Source: Thiomicrorhabdus sp.
Lineage (GTDB): Bacteria > Pseudomonadota > Gammaproteobacteria > Thiomicrospirales > Thiomicrospiraceae
DNA length: 5,319 nt
NCBI GenBank assembly: GCA_021648185.1
Contig: JAKITH010000090.1
Span: 1 to 5,319 of the forward strand
Reading direction: 5' to 3'
A program made the translations under genes and the position numbers. Below, piece by piece: positions 1 through 4,719 of this stretch; position 1 is the stretch's first letter, and every line of letters starts with the position of its first letter. A model generated the notes under the pieces. That model did not search any database. It was not told the origin of the DNA and was given only the letters and a program-made list of their open reading frames with translations.

Positions 1-28
1 CAAAGCGCTCTTTCTCTATTTTATTCAT
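1..28 (-). CDS. Possible start of a leftward gene (partial, N-terminus only)
   Basis: On the minus strand an ATG at 28-26 opens nine codons (MNKIEKERF) before the window ends. It is preceded by an AGAGGAA-type ribosome binding site (minus strand of 37-43, 8 bases from the ATG) and a perfect TATAAT (minus strand of 71-76), with no convincing -35. The spacing fits a normal promoter and leader. Too little protein is visible to name it. It lies upstream of an attC-like site, so it is either a gene inserted in reverse in the preceding cassette or, less likely, the integrase gene, which normally diverges from a cassette array. The attC-like stem at 117-210 argues against an attI site here and hence against the integrase reading. 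Confidence 0.35.
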
Positions 29-116
29 GCTACAATTTCCTCTAAATATCACCCGGAATTGGGTTTGGAAATTATACGTATCTTGATGCATGGGGTTTCT
101 GCCGCAACGCGGCTTC

Positions 117-210
117 GTTCAACAAGTCAATTAACGTTGACCGGTTTTACACGCCGCGCCACTAACGCTATGCTCTGCGTAAAACTGTCAAGTTATTTCA
201 AACGTTAGCT
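117..210 (+). other. attC recombination site ending the cassette before the catalase
   Basis: R'' is GTTCAAC at 117-123, matching RYYYAAC. R' is GTTAGCT at 204-210, matching GTTRRRY, with the crossover expected after G204. Between them lie two imperfectly complementary arms: 127-144 (containing TTAACGTTGACC) pairs with the region around 185-200 (CTGTCAAGTTATTTC), and GGTTTTACACGC pairs with GCGTAAAAC. Unpaired bases sit on one arm, as is usual for the extrahelical bases of attC. The cassette this site belongs to starts outside the window, so its R'' cannot be checked against its own start. Confidence 0.65.
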
Positions 211-239
211 GCAAACCAGCACTGCCTACACAACCCATT

Positions 240-246
240 AAAGGAG
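240..246 (+). promoter_or_regulatory. Ribosome binding site of the catalase
   Basis: AAAGGAG lies 7 bases before the ATG at 254 and fixes that start. Only about 48 bases separate the cassette boundary (204/205) from the start codon and no promoter is evident there. The catalase is therefore probably transcribed from a promoter further left. Confidence 0.75.
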
Positions 247-253
247 AAGTCGA

Positions 254-1714
254 ATGAAAGACGAAAAGACAAAATTGACCACAACCAATGGTTGTCCGAT
301 CGCGGATAATCAGAATGTCGTAACTGCGGGACCAAGGGGCCCAATGCTATTACAAGACTTCTGGTTTTTAGAAAAGCTGGCACATTTTGATCGCGAGGTG
401 ATACCCGAGCGTCGAATGCATGCCAAAGGTTCCGGTGCATACGGCACTTTTACCGTAACTCATGATATTTCAAAATATACGAAGGCAAAATTATTTTCTG
501 AGATCGGGAAAAAAACAGAAATATTTACCCGATTCTCTACTGTAGCAGGTGAACGAGGGGCCGCCGATGCAGAACGCGACATACGTGGTTTCGCGGTAAA
601 GTTTTACACAGAAGAAGGCAACTGGGACATGGTGGGTAACAATACACCAGTATTCTTTCTGCGCGACCCCCTTAAATTTCCTGATCTCAACCATGCTGTT
701 AAACGCGACCCACGCACCAACATGCGTAGCGCACAAAGCAATTGGGATTTCTGGACACTACTACCCGAAGCCCTGCACCAAATTACGGTAGTTGTGAGTG
801 ATCGAGGTATTCCGAAGACATACCGTCATATGCACGGGTTTGGCAGCCATACCTTCAGTTTCATCAATGGAGAGAATGAACGAGTTTGGGTAAAATTCCA
901 CTTCAAGAGCCAACAAGGGATTGAAAATCTGACTAACGCTGAATCTGAAGCAATTATCAGCGGTGATCGTGAAAGTCATCAGCGAGACCTATACGAAGCA
1001 ATCGAGCGAGGGGATTTCCCGCGTTGGGATTTCAAAGTACAGATCATGCCGGAGAAAGATGCGGCTAACTATCGCTTTCACCCCTTTGACCTCACAAAAG
1101 TGTGGCCTCATTCTGATTATCCACTTATCGATGTGGGCGTTCTGGAATTGAACAGAAACCCGGAAAACTATCACGCTGAAGTGGAGCAAGCGGCATTTAA
1201 CCCTGCCAGTATCGTGCCTGGTATCGGTTTTTCCCCTGACAAAATGTTACAGGGCCGCCTTTTCTCCTATGGAGATACACAGCGCTACCGTCTCGGTGTA
1301 AATCACGCGCAAATCCCGGTTAATAAACCACGCTGCCCTGTCGCTAGTTTTCATCGTGATGGAGCTATGCGCGTTGATGGTAACTACGGCAGCACTAAGG
1401 CATATGAGCCAAATAGCCTCGGCTTATGGCAGGAGAGTCCTGATGCAAAAGAACCACCGCTGGAACTTTCTGGCGCAGCAGATAATTGGGATTACCGTGA
1501 AAATGATAATGACTACTACACACAGCCGGGCATGCTCTTCCGCCTCATGACACCTGAGAAACAGAACGTCTTGTTCGAGAATACCGCAGCTGAGTTGGCA
1601 ACCGTTGATGATGTGGTACGCAAGCGTCATATTCGCAATTGTTTAAAAGCAGATCCGGCTTATGGAGAAGGCGTAGCGAAAGCGCTCGGTATTACTCTGA
1701 GTGAAGTCGAATAA
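254..1714 (+). CDS. katA: Monofunctional haem catalase, small-subunit type
   Basis: Converts hydrogen peroxide to water and oxygen in the cytoplasm. The 486-residue length and sequence fit the small-subunit, KatA-like branch (clade 3); I see no C-terminal flavodoxin-like extension of the large-subunit type. The distal haem histidine is H56 in [14 protein letters not shown]. The RFSTV segment is at 93-97, and the catalytic asparagine is N129 in [11 protein letters not shown]. The proximal haem ligand is Y339 in [14 protein letters not shown]. No signal peptide is present ([13 protein letters not shown]). A strong AAAGGAG precedes the ATG. The TAA stop at 1712-1714 directly abuts the R'' of the following attC, and the bases just before the gene match that R'' as its inverse complement, so the gene occupies a complete integron cassette. 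The gene is intact. The family call is very secure; the symbol katA is by family resemblance, since such genes are also named katB or kat. Confidence 0.97.
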   Translation: MKDEKTKLTTTNGCPIADNQNVVTAGPRGPMLLQDFWFLEKLAHFDREVIPERRMHAKGSGAYGTFTVTHDISKYTKAKLFSEIGKKTEIFTRFSTVAGERGAADAERDIRGFAVKFYTEEGNWDMVGNNTPVFFLRDPLKFPDLNHAVKRDPRTNMRSAQSNWDFWTLLPEALHQITVVVSDRGIPKTYRHMHGFGSHTFSFINGENERVWVKFHFKSQQGIENLTNAESEAIISGDRESHQRDLYEAIERGDFPRWDFKVQIMPEKDAANYRFHPFDLTKVWPHSDYPLIDVGVLELNRNPENYHAEVEQAAFNPASIVPGIGFSPDKMLQGRLFSYGDTQRYRLGVNHAQIPVNKPRCPVASFHRDGAMRVDGNYGSTKAYEPNSLGLWQESPDAKEPPLELSGAADNWDYRENDNDYYTQPGMLFRLMTPEKQNVLFENTAAELATVDDVVRKRHIRNCLKADPAYGEGVAKALGITLSEVE

Positions 1715-1799
1715 GCAGCTAACTAACACATTCACCGGACAGCAAAAAGCAGAGCGAGGAACGAGCGGCGCTTTTTGCTGCCGGTGATGTGGTATGTGC
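1715..1799 (+). other. attC site of the catalase cassette, with altered R' core
   Basis: R'' GCAGCTAAC (1715-1723) is the exact inverse complement of GTTAGCTGC at 204-212, the test for a cassette's two ends. The arms CACCGGACAGCAAAAAGC (1733-1750) and GCTTTTTGCTGCCGGTG (1770-1786) pair fully except for one extra A in the left arm, a typical attC extrahelical base; ACACATT and ATGTGG extend the stem. The right core at 1791-1799 reads GGTATGTGC. The next cassette's R'' (GCACATAAC at 2368) predicts GTTATGTGC, so one T of the conserved GTT is replaced by G at 1792. The hairpin may also act as a transcription terminator. Confidence 0.85.
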
Positions 1800-1830
1800 A
1801 CTCGCTACATAGAGGAAGCACACACAGAAT

Positions 1831-1860
1831 AGCCATATAATAATATGGCTAATAAGCCAT
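1831..1860 (+). promoter_or_regulatory. Probable brnTA promoter with three alternating operator half-sites
   Basis: AGCCATAT (1831-1838), AATA, ATATGGCT (1843-1850), AATA, AGCCAT (1855-1860) form two overlapping dyads that share the middle half-site. A TATAAT (1836-1841) lies inside the first dyad; no good -35 is seen at 16-18 bases. The array ends 20 bases before the toxin start. BrnA is a ribbon-helix-helix repressor of its own operon, and such proteins bind repeated short half-sites cooperatively, so this is its most likely operator. The assignment to BrnA is inference; the repeat is seen directly. Confidence 0.65.
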
Positions 1861-1880
1861 TATTGTGTTAAGCTCATCAT

Positions 1881-2166
1881 ATGAGTAAGGAATGTTTCGA
1901 CTGGGATCCAGTGAAGGATCGTGCTAACCAAGCGAAACACGGCCTTTCATTCACGCAAGCACAGTACGCATTCGCGGATCCAAATAGAGTCATCGCAAAA
2001 GACCTAACCCACAGTGATGATGAGGACCGCTACTACTGCTTTGGTCGGGTTGAGGAAGGCATTGCCACGGCTCGATTCACATACCGTGACAAAACCATTC
2101 GAATTTTTTGGTGCTGGTTATTGGCGAAAAGGTAAACGAATTTATGAAAATCAAATACACAGATGA
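1881..2166 (+). pseudogene. brnT: BrnT-family toxin gene with a +1 frameshift in a T6 run
   Basis: BrnT is a RelE-fold ribonuclease toxin that inhibits translation and is neutralised by BrnA. The N-terminal part is typical: FDWDPVKDRANQAKHGLSF, then FADPNRVIAKDLTHSDDEDRY and a CFG strand. The frame starting at ATG 1881 runs through IRIF at codons 73-76, then breaks at TTTTTT (2104-2109) into WCWLLAKR and stops at 2135, giving 84 residues. Removing one T restores IRIFGAGYWRKGKRIYENQIHR, the family's expected C-terminus, ending at TGA 2164-2166 (94 residues), overlapping brnA by 23 bases. The change could be a real inactivating insertion, a read error in a homopolymer, or a slippery site allowing some full-length toxin. 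No clear Shine-Dalgarno precedes the ATG. Confidence 0.85.
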
Positions 2167-2386
2167 GCCTTTGGGAAAGCTAGAGGTAGTTGCTGACATG
2201 TTGCCATCTCCTGCAGAATTGGCATTTAAAGAAGATTTTGTGAAGGTCACGATTTCTCTAAGCAAATCTAGTGTCGACTTTTTTAAACGGGAAGCAGAAA
2301 AGCATGATACAAAATACCAGCAGATGATTCGACGCCTCCTAGATGCCTATACTCGTGCCCAAGACCGGCACATAACAAATCATTAA
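2144..2386 (+). CDS. brnA: BrnA-family antitoxin, ribbon-helix-helix
   Basis: This 80-residue antitoxin binds BrnT and represses the operon. It starts MKIKYTDEPLGKLEVVADMLPSP, a typical BrnA opening. A C-terminal ribbon-helix-helix domain runs from about residue 33 to 72, with strand VKVTISLS, helix SSVDFFKREAEKH and second helix YQQMIRRLLDAYTRA. I chose ATG 2144 because it fits the family start; an upstream TTG at 2108 would only read the out-of-frame toxin end. Its start lies inside the toxin's restored C-terminal codons, so the two are probably translationally coupled. Its stop (2384-2386) falls inside the following attC, as often happens in compact cassettes. The antitoxin is intact although the toxin is frameshifted. 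Confidence 0.9.
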   Translation: MKIKYTDEPLGKLEVVADMLPSPAELAFKEDFVKVTISLSKSSVDFFKREAEKHDTKYQQMIRRLLDAYTRAQDRHITNH

Positions 2387-2435
2387 ACACGGAAGCCAGC
2401 AAAGCTGGCTCCGGTTAATTCAGGTCGTTATGCGT
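2368..2435 (+). other. attC site of the brnTA cassette
   Basis: R'' GCACATAAC (2368-2376) matches, as inverse complement, the start of this cassette (1791-1799) except for the altered base at 1792. R' is GTTATGCGT at 2427-2435, with the crossover after G2427. The stem is CGGAAGCCAGC (2390-2400) against GCTGGCTCCG (2404-2413), with one unpaired A and an AAA loop; ATTAA (2382-2386) and TTAAT (2415-2419) extend it. It is short, about 65 bases, and overlaps the end of brnA. Confidence 0.85.
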
Positions 2436-2530
2436 TCAAAAAATAGGCATTATCGGTTGTACAAAACTTCTCTCTTAATCTCTTTAGAGGGCAAGGCAAG
2501 TGTGAATAATAGAATTTGATTTTGCTCAAC

Positions 2531-2557
2531 TTTAACCCGAACTGAAATCAGGTTAAA
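2531..2557 (+). promoter_or_regulatory. Inverted repeat upstream of hicA, candidate HicB operator
   Basis: TTTAACC (2531-2537) and GGTTAAA (2551-2557) are perfect inverted arms 13 bases apart. They lie about 45-70 bases before the hicA start in the 167-base cassette leader. HicB antitoxins with a ribbon-helix-helix domain repress their own promoter from such sites. TAATAT at 2575-2580 could be the -10, with a poor -35 (GTTAAA, 2552-2557) that would sit in the right arm. The dyad is certain; the role is inferred. Confidence 0.45.
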
Positions 2558-2602
2558 TTTCTGCTCTTTTATTTTAATATCAATAATGATACTATGTTTT
2601 AC

Positions 2603-2857
2603 ATGTCAAATATTAACGATACCGTAGCTAAAATGAAACAGTCGCCGAAAGGTATACGTTTCAATGAGTTAAAGAAAGTTTGTGAGTTCTATTTTGGTTC
2701 TCCCAGACAAAGTGGTAGTAGTCACTGTGTTTTTAAAACCCCTTGGCTTGGAGATCCTAGAGTAAATATTCAGAACCAAAAGGGAAAAGCAAAGGCATAC
2801 CAAGTAAAGCAGGTGCTGCTGGCAATAGAGCGAATGGAGTTAAATCATGAAGCATGA
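2603..2857 (+). CDS. hicA: HicA-family mRNA interferase toxin
   Basis: HicA is a small double-stranded-RNA-binding-fold ribonuclease that cleaves mRNA and is held inactive by HicB. The 84 residues show the family order: an N-terminal helix (INDTVAKMKQSPKGIRFNELKKVCEFYFG), then RQSGSSHCVFKTPW with the catalytic histidine H41, then the strand DPRVNIQNQKGKAKAYQVKQV and a final helix. I prefer ATG 2603 (MSNINDTV) because homologues begin this way. ATG 2594 in the same frame would add three residues (MFY), and neither has a clear Shine-Dalgarno, which suggests low toxin translation. The gene overlaps hicB by 11 bases. No defect is seen, so this toxin is probably active. Confidence 0.92.
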   Translation: MSNINDTVAKMKQSPKGIRFNELKKVCEFYFGSPRQSGSSHCVFKTPWLGDPRVNIQNQKGKAKAYQVKQVLLAIERMELNHEA

Positions 2858-3176
2858 AAAAGATAAATATGCTTATCGTGTACTCTGGTCTGAAGAAGAT
2901 CAGGAGTATGTTGGATTGTGCTCAGAGTTTCCAAGTTTAAGTTGGCTTGAGGGTACTCAAGAAAAGGCACTAAAAGGCATTCGAAAAGTTGTGTCAGAGT
3001 GTGTGTCAGACTTAGAAACGAGTGGAGAAGAAGTACCCCAAGCAATTTCAGTGAGAAATTATAGTGGAAAATTCATGGTAAGAATTCCACCTGAGGTACA
3101 CCGTCAATTAGCAGTTCAAGCAGCAGATGCTGGTGTTAGTTTAAATCGTGTTGCTAGTGCAAAATTAGCGCATTAA
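2847..3176 (+). CDS. hicB: HicB-family antitoxin with ribbon-helix-helix domain
   Basis: The 109-residue antitoxin neutralises HicA and represses the operon. Residues about 8-65 form the degraded RNase-H-like HicB domain, with AYRVLWSEEDQEYVGLCSEF followed by PSLSWLEGT and a helix. Residues about 73-108 form an Arc/ribbon-helix-helix DNA-binding end, with FMVRIPPEVHRQLAVQA and then SLNRVASAKLAH. A GGAG (2836-2839) lies 7 bases before the ATG, a better ribosome site than hicA has, which fits the need for excess antitoxin. It overlaps the hicA end by 11 bases. The TAA is followed at once by the R'' of the cassette attC. Confidence 0.93.
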   Translation: MKHEKDKYAYRVLWSEEDQEYVGLCSEFPSLSWLEGTQEKALKGIRKVVSECVSDLETSGEEVPQAISVRNYSGKFMVRIPPEVHRQLAVQAADAGVSLNRVASAKLAH

Positions 3177-3177
3177 C

Positions 3178-3278
3178 ACGCATAACAAAAAAATCCAGAG
3201 GGCAGTTTAAAGCGTCACTTGTTTTGATTACGCAAAAACGTGTCTCTTTAAACTACCACTGATTTTAGGCGTTATGCT
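3178..3278 (+). other. attC site of the hicAB cassette
   Basis: R'' ACGCATAAC (3178-3186) is the exact inverse complement of GTTATGCGT at 2427-2435, proving the cassette unit. R' is GTTATGC at 3271-3277. The long stem pairs AAAATCCAGAGGGCAG (with AGTTTAAAG following) against CTTTAAACT and then ACCACTGATTTT, with unpaired bases on the left arm. The terminal part GTCAC pairs with GTGTC imperfectly. At about 100 bases it is longer than the other sites and differs from them in stem sequence. Confidence 0.85.
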
Positions 3279-3303
3279 TTAAATACAAGATATTTAATAG
3301 ACG

Positions 3304-3309
3304 TATAAT
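3304..3309 (+). promoter_or_regulatory. Candidate -10 for the lysine-rich protein gene
   Basis: A perfect TATAAT lies 30 bases before the ATG at 3340, in an AT-rich leader directly after the cassette boundary. The -35 is poor (AAATAC-like at 17 bases). Confidence 0.4.
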
Positions 3310-3339
3310 ATCTTATCAATAAAGCTGAAGGAGAAACTT

Positions 3340-3444
3340 ATGGCTAAAGGTCAAGATTCAAAAAAATCAGATAAAAAGAAACCAGAGAAAACAATGAAAG
3401 AAAAGCGCGCTGCGAAAAAGGAAAAAAAATCCAATAAAAAGTAG
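3340..3444 (+). CDS. 34-residue lysine-rich basic protein
   Basis: It begins MAKGQDSKKSDKKKPEKTMK and continues with KEKRAAKKEKK; 15 of 34 residues are lysine, with five acidic residues and a net charge near +11. GAAGGAG (3327-3333) is an excellent ribosome site 6 bases before the ATG, and a TATAAT stands upstream, so a real gene is likely despite the length. I have a general impression that similar short MAKGQD-like lysine-rich proteins occur as hypotheticals in gammaproteobacteria, but no function is known to me. Binding to nucleic acid or ribosomes would suit the charge, as speculation. It is the only gene of the fourth cassette, whose closing attC is not recognisable. Confidence 0.7.
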   Translation: MAKGQDSKKSDKKKPEKTMKEKRAAKKEKKSNKK

Positions 3445-3703
3445 GTGGAAGTCCATAGTGAAAGGGCTGATACTGTATGGGAAGTATATAAGGACAGGCG
3501 TTAAATAAAAAAACTACTGTTCCTTGGTGAATAGGCGAGCTTTCAAGGACAGATGCTCGCTAGAGGCATTCCCGTTTTTGCCACGCGAGAAAGCCTCACA
3601 TTGCCGACAATAAGACAATGGCTGGCCGCTTATGATCCAGCGGTGTTATTAAAGATAGAGCGGTTTTCTTTTAACACTGAAATCCAGTGCTGCAAGAACG
3701 CTT
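3445..3703. other. Gene-poor stretch with a possible coding remnant
   Basis: No intact gene is evident. GTTAAAT at 3499-3505 resembles an R' core, but no matching GCATAAC inverse core for the fourth cassette precedes it, so an attC cannot be supported. From ATG 3553 a frame reads GIPVFATRESLTLPTIRQWL followed by AAYDPAVLLKIERF, protein-like in composition, then runs on antisense to merP without a family I recognise. The same frame upstream has a TAG at 3532. This could be the end of a broken gene marking the join of two elements. Weak hairpin arms CACTG (3675-3679) and CAGTG (3685-3689) lie just past the merP stop, but no T-run follows. Confidence 0.4.
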
Positions 3704-3994
3704 CTATTCAGACTCCATATCATCAATGCGGACCTTTGTCGGGGTAAAGCCTGCATCCAGTATGGCTTGCTTGATGGTCGTAACCATAGAGTCATCATCT
3801 GTGGTTTCAAGGCGAATCATATTTTTCTCAAGACTGATGTTTATATTTGAAACATTCTTCATATCCTTGAATTTATTTTCCAGGGTATCAACACAAAGCT
3901 CGCAAGTCATGCCATATACATCTACTTCGATGGTGCGGGCGTTGCTGAAGCTGGAGAGCATTAATAATGCTAGTGCTAGGTAAAAGAATTTCAT
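3704..3994 (-). CDS. merP: MerP-like periplasmic heavy-metal-binding protein
   Basis: The 96-residue protein has a signal peptide (MKFFYLALALLMLSSFSNA, cleavage likely after residue 19) and one heavy-metal-associated domain. The metal site is GMTCELC, with C31 and C34. MerP binds a thiophilic ion, Hg(II) in known systems, in the periplasm and passes it to MerT. Size and order (after MerT) fit that role. The CELC motif differs from the CSAC-type motif of classical MerP, and similar domains also carry Cu(I), so the metal is not certain. The ribosome site TTAAGGAGA lies just before the ATG and contains the merT stop, with 11 bases between the genes. It is the last gene of the leftward operon. 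Confidence 0.85.
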   Translation of the reverse strand: MKFFYLALALLMLSSFSNARTIEVDVYGMTCELCVDTLENKFKDMKNVSNINISLEKNMIRLETTDDDSMVTTIKQAILDAGFTPTKVRIDDMESE

Positions 3995-4005
3995 TTTGTT
4001 TCTCC

Positions 4006-4425
4006 TTAAGAGTTAATTAGGTTGCGTAGGGGTAATAGTAGGGTGCTGAAAAAAACACCAGTAATCCAAATTAAAATGCTGAACCAGAGCACTCGTTTAT
4101 TCAAAATTTTCGCTCGTTGGCAAGTACTTGCCAGATCCGGATCAGTGGGACAAGCTTGATTTGGTCGCCAGATTATCCAGGCGAGGAATACCAGCATAAG
4201 AGCAGACAGTGTGAGTGCCCAATATTTATGTTCAGCCACAAAAAGTAAGCCGGGAATGTTGTAGTTTATGCTGGCTACAACTGCGCCGAGCCCTAGAGAT
4301 ACCAACAAAATTGGTAGCGCACAGCACAGTAGCGTGGATGAAGTAATAAATAAAGTTAGCCAGCGGTACCAGGATTTGTTTTCTATACCGGGCCCAGAGT
4401 GAGTATTGGAATGAGTATCAGGCAC
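4006..4425 (-). CDS. merT: MerT-like inner-membrane metal transporter
   Basis: MerT carries Hg(II) from MerP across the inner membrane. The 139-residue protein has three membrane segments, about 22-42 (with loop to 56), 66-87 and 102-123. The vicinal pair C34-C35 sits in the first (TLLCCALPILLVSLGLGA), and C82 and C92 sit in the loop between segments two and three (ACPTDPDLASTC), the Cys layout of MerT. I chose GTG 4425 rather than the upstream ATG at 4506. AAGGAAG lies 8 bases before the GTG, and the upstream stretch is the coding end of the neighbouring gene in another frame. The start overlaps that gene's stop by 8 bases, implying translational coupling. Confidence 0.85.
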   Translation of the reverse strand: MPDTHSNTHSGPGIENKSWYRWLTLFITSSTLLCCALPILLVSLGLGAVVASINYNIPGLLFVAEHKYWALTLSALMLVFLAWIIWRPNQACPTDPDLASTCQRAKILNKRVLWFSILIWITGVFFSTLLLPLRNLINS

Positions 4426-4642
4426 AACAACAACTTCCTTTCTCACCAGCGAGTTGAATCGGAGGGCATGGTAGCGTTCCGTAAGAACAAAACACACAAC
4501 AGTCACCTTTTAGTGGTTTTAACAGTTGCTTGCATTGGCGGCACTCGTGAAACCACTGGCAGCTATCAGTTGGCATTGTTAGGGTTTCACTAAAGCCACA
4601 ATGAGGGCAGCTTAGTTTGGAATCAGGAATAAAATCCGGCAT
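4418..4642 (-). CDS. GDCCVxC-domain cysteine-rich small protein
   Basis: This 74-residue protein contains 12 cysteines. In order they are CPHC (12-15), C28, CRQC (34-37), the family signature GDCCVFCSYG with C48, C49 and C52, C59 in LPCPPIQ, and a C-terminal CCC at 71-73. CPHC and CRQC look like a zinc ribbon. The signature matches the family named GDCCVxC domain-containing (seleno)protein, some members of which use selenocysteine; here all positions are ordinary Cys codons. Its function is not established. As first gene of a MerT-MerP operon it may bind or relay a soft metal in the cytoplasm. No signal peptide or membrane segment is seen. The ATG follows an AGAGAAA-type site and a leader of about 35 bases. 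Confidence 0.85.
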   Translation of the reverse strand: MPDFIPDSKLSCPHCGFSETLTMPTDSCQWFHECRQCKQLLKPLKGDCCVFCSYGTLPCPPIQLAGEKGSCCCA

Positions 4643-4683
4643 TAATTTCTCTAGGCATAAGTATAGGTGTCAATATGTTTGTT

Positions 4684-4714
4684 ATTATAAAGCCTGTAGC
4701 AACTAGAGGTTCAA
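4684..4714 (-). promoter_or_regulatory. MerR-type promoter and operator for the leftward metal operon
   Basis: On the minus strand the -35 is TTGAAC (4714-4709) and the -10 is TATAAT (4689-4684), separated by exactly 19 bases, the overlong spacer that MerR-family activators correct by DNA distortion. The spacer carries the dyad CCTCTAG-TTG-CTACAGG (4709-4693). Transcription should start near 4677 and give a leader of about 35 bases before the GDCCVxC gene. The half-sites resemble Zn/Cd/Pb-type MerR operators (CCTATAG...CTACAGG) more than classical mer (CCGTAC...GTACGG). Confidence 0.88.
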
Positions 4715-4719
4715 GTGAA

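Noticed and set aside
2..208. Rightward open frame running from the left edge to a TAG at 206-208
   Set aside because: Most of it reads through the attC-like stem (ATRLRSTSQLTLTGF), and coding through a whole attC would be very unusual. No start or family was recognised, so I could not support it as a gene end.
2108..2143. TTG start for the antitoxin at 2108
   Set aside because: The extra residues are the shifted frame of the toxin C-terminus; ATG 2144 gives the standard BrnA opening.
3445..3506. Degenerate attC after the lysine-rich gene (GTCC/GGAC and CCATA/TATGG arms, GTTAAAT)
   Set aside because: The arms are short and irregular and the required GCATAAC inverse core is missing.
3675..3689. 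Rho-independent terminator after merP
   Set aside because: The stem is only five base pairs and the minus-strand RNA lacks a U-run after it.
3687..3983. 98-residue rightward open frame opposite merP
   Set aside because: It is the antisense of the clear MerP gene, with serine-rich, low-quality composition.
4426..4506. 27-residue upstream extension of MerT from ATG 4506
   Set aside because: It is out-of-frame reading of the GDCCVxC gene; GTG 4425 has a good AAGGAAG site and fits the MerT start.
4675..4719. 15-residue N-terminal extension of the MerR regulator from ATG 4675
   Set aside because: It would place the divergent -10, operator and -35 inside the coding sequence and add residues (MFVIIKPVATRGSSE) not typical of the family; ATG 4720 fits better.
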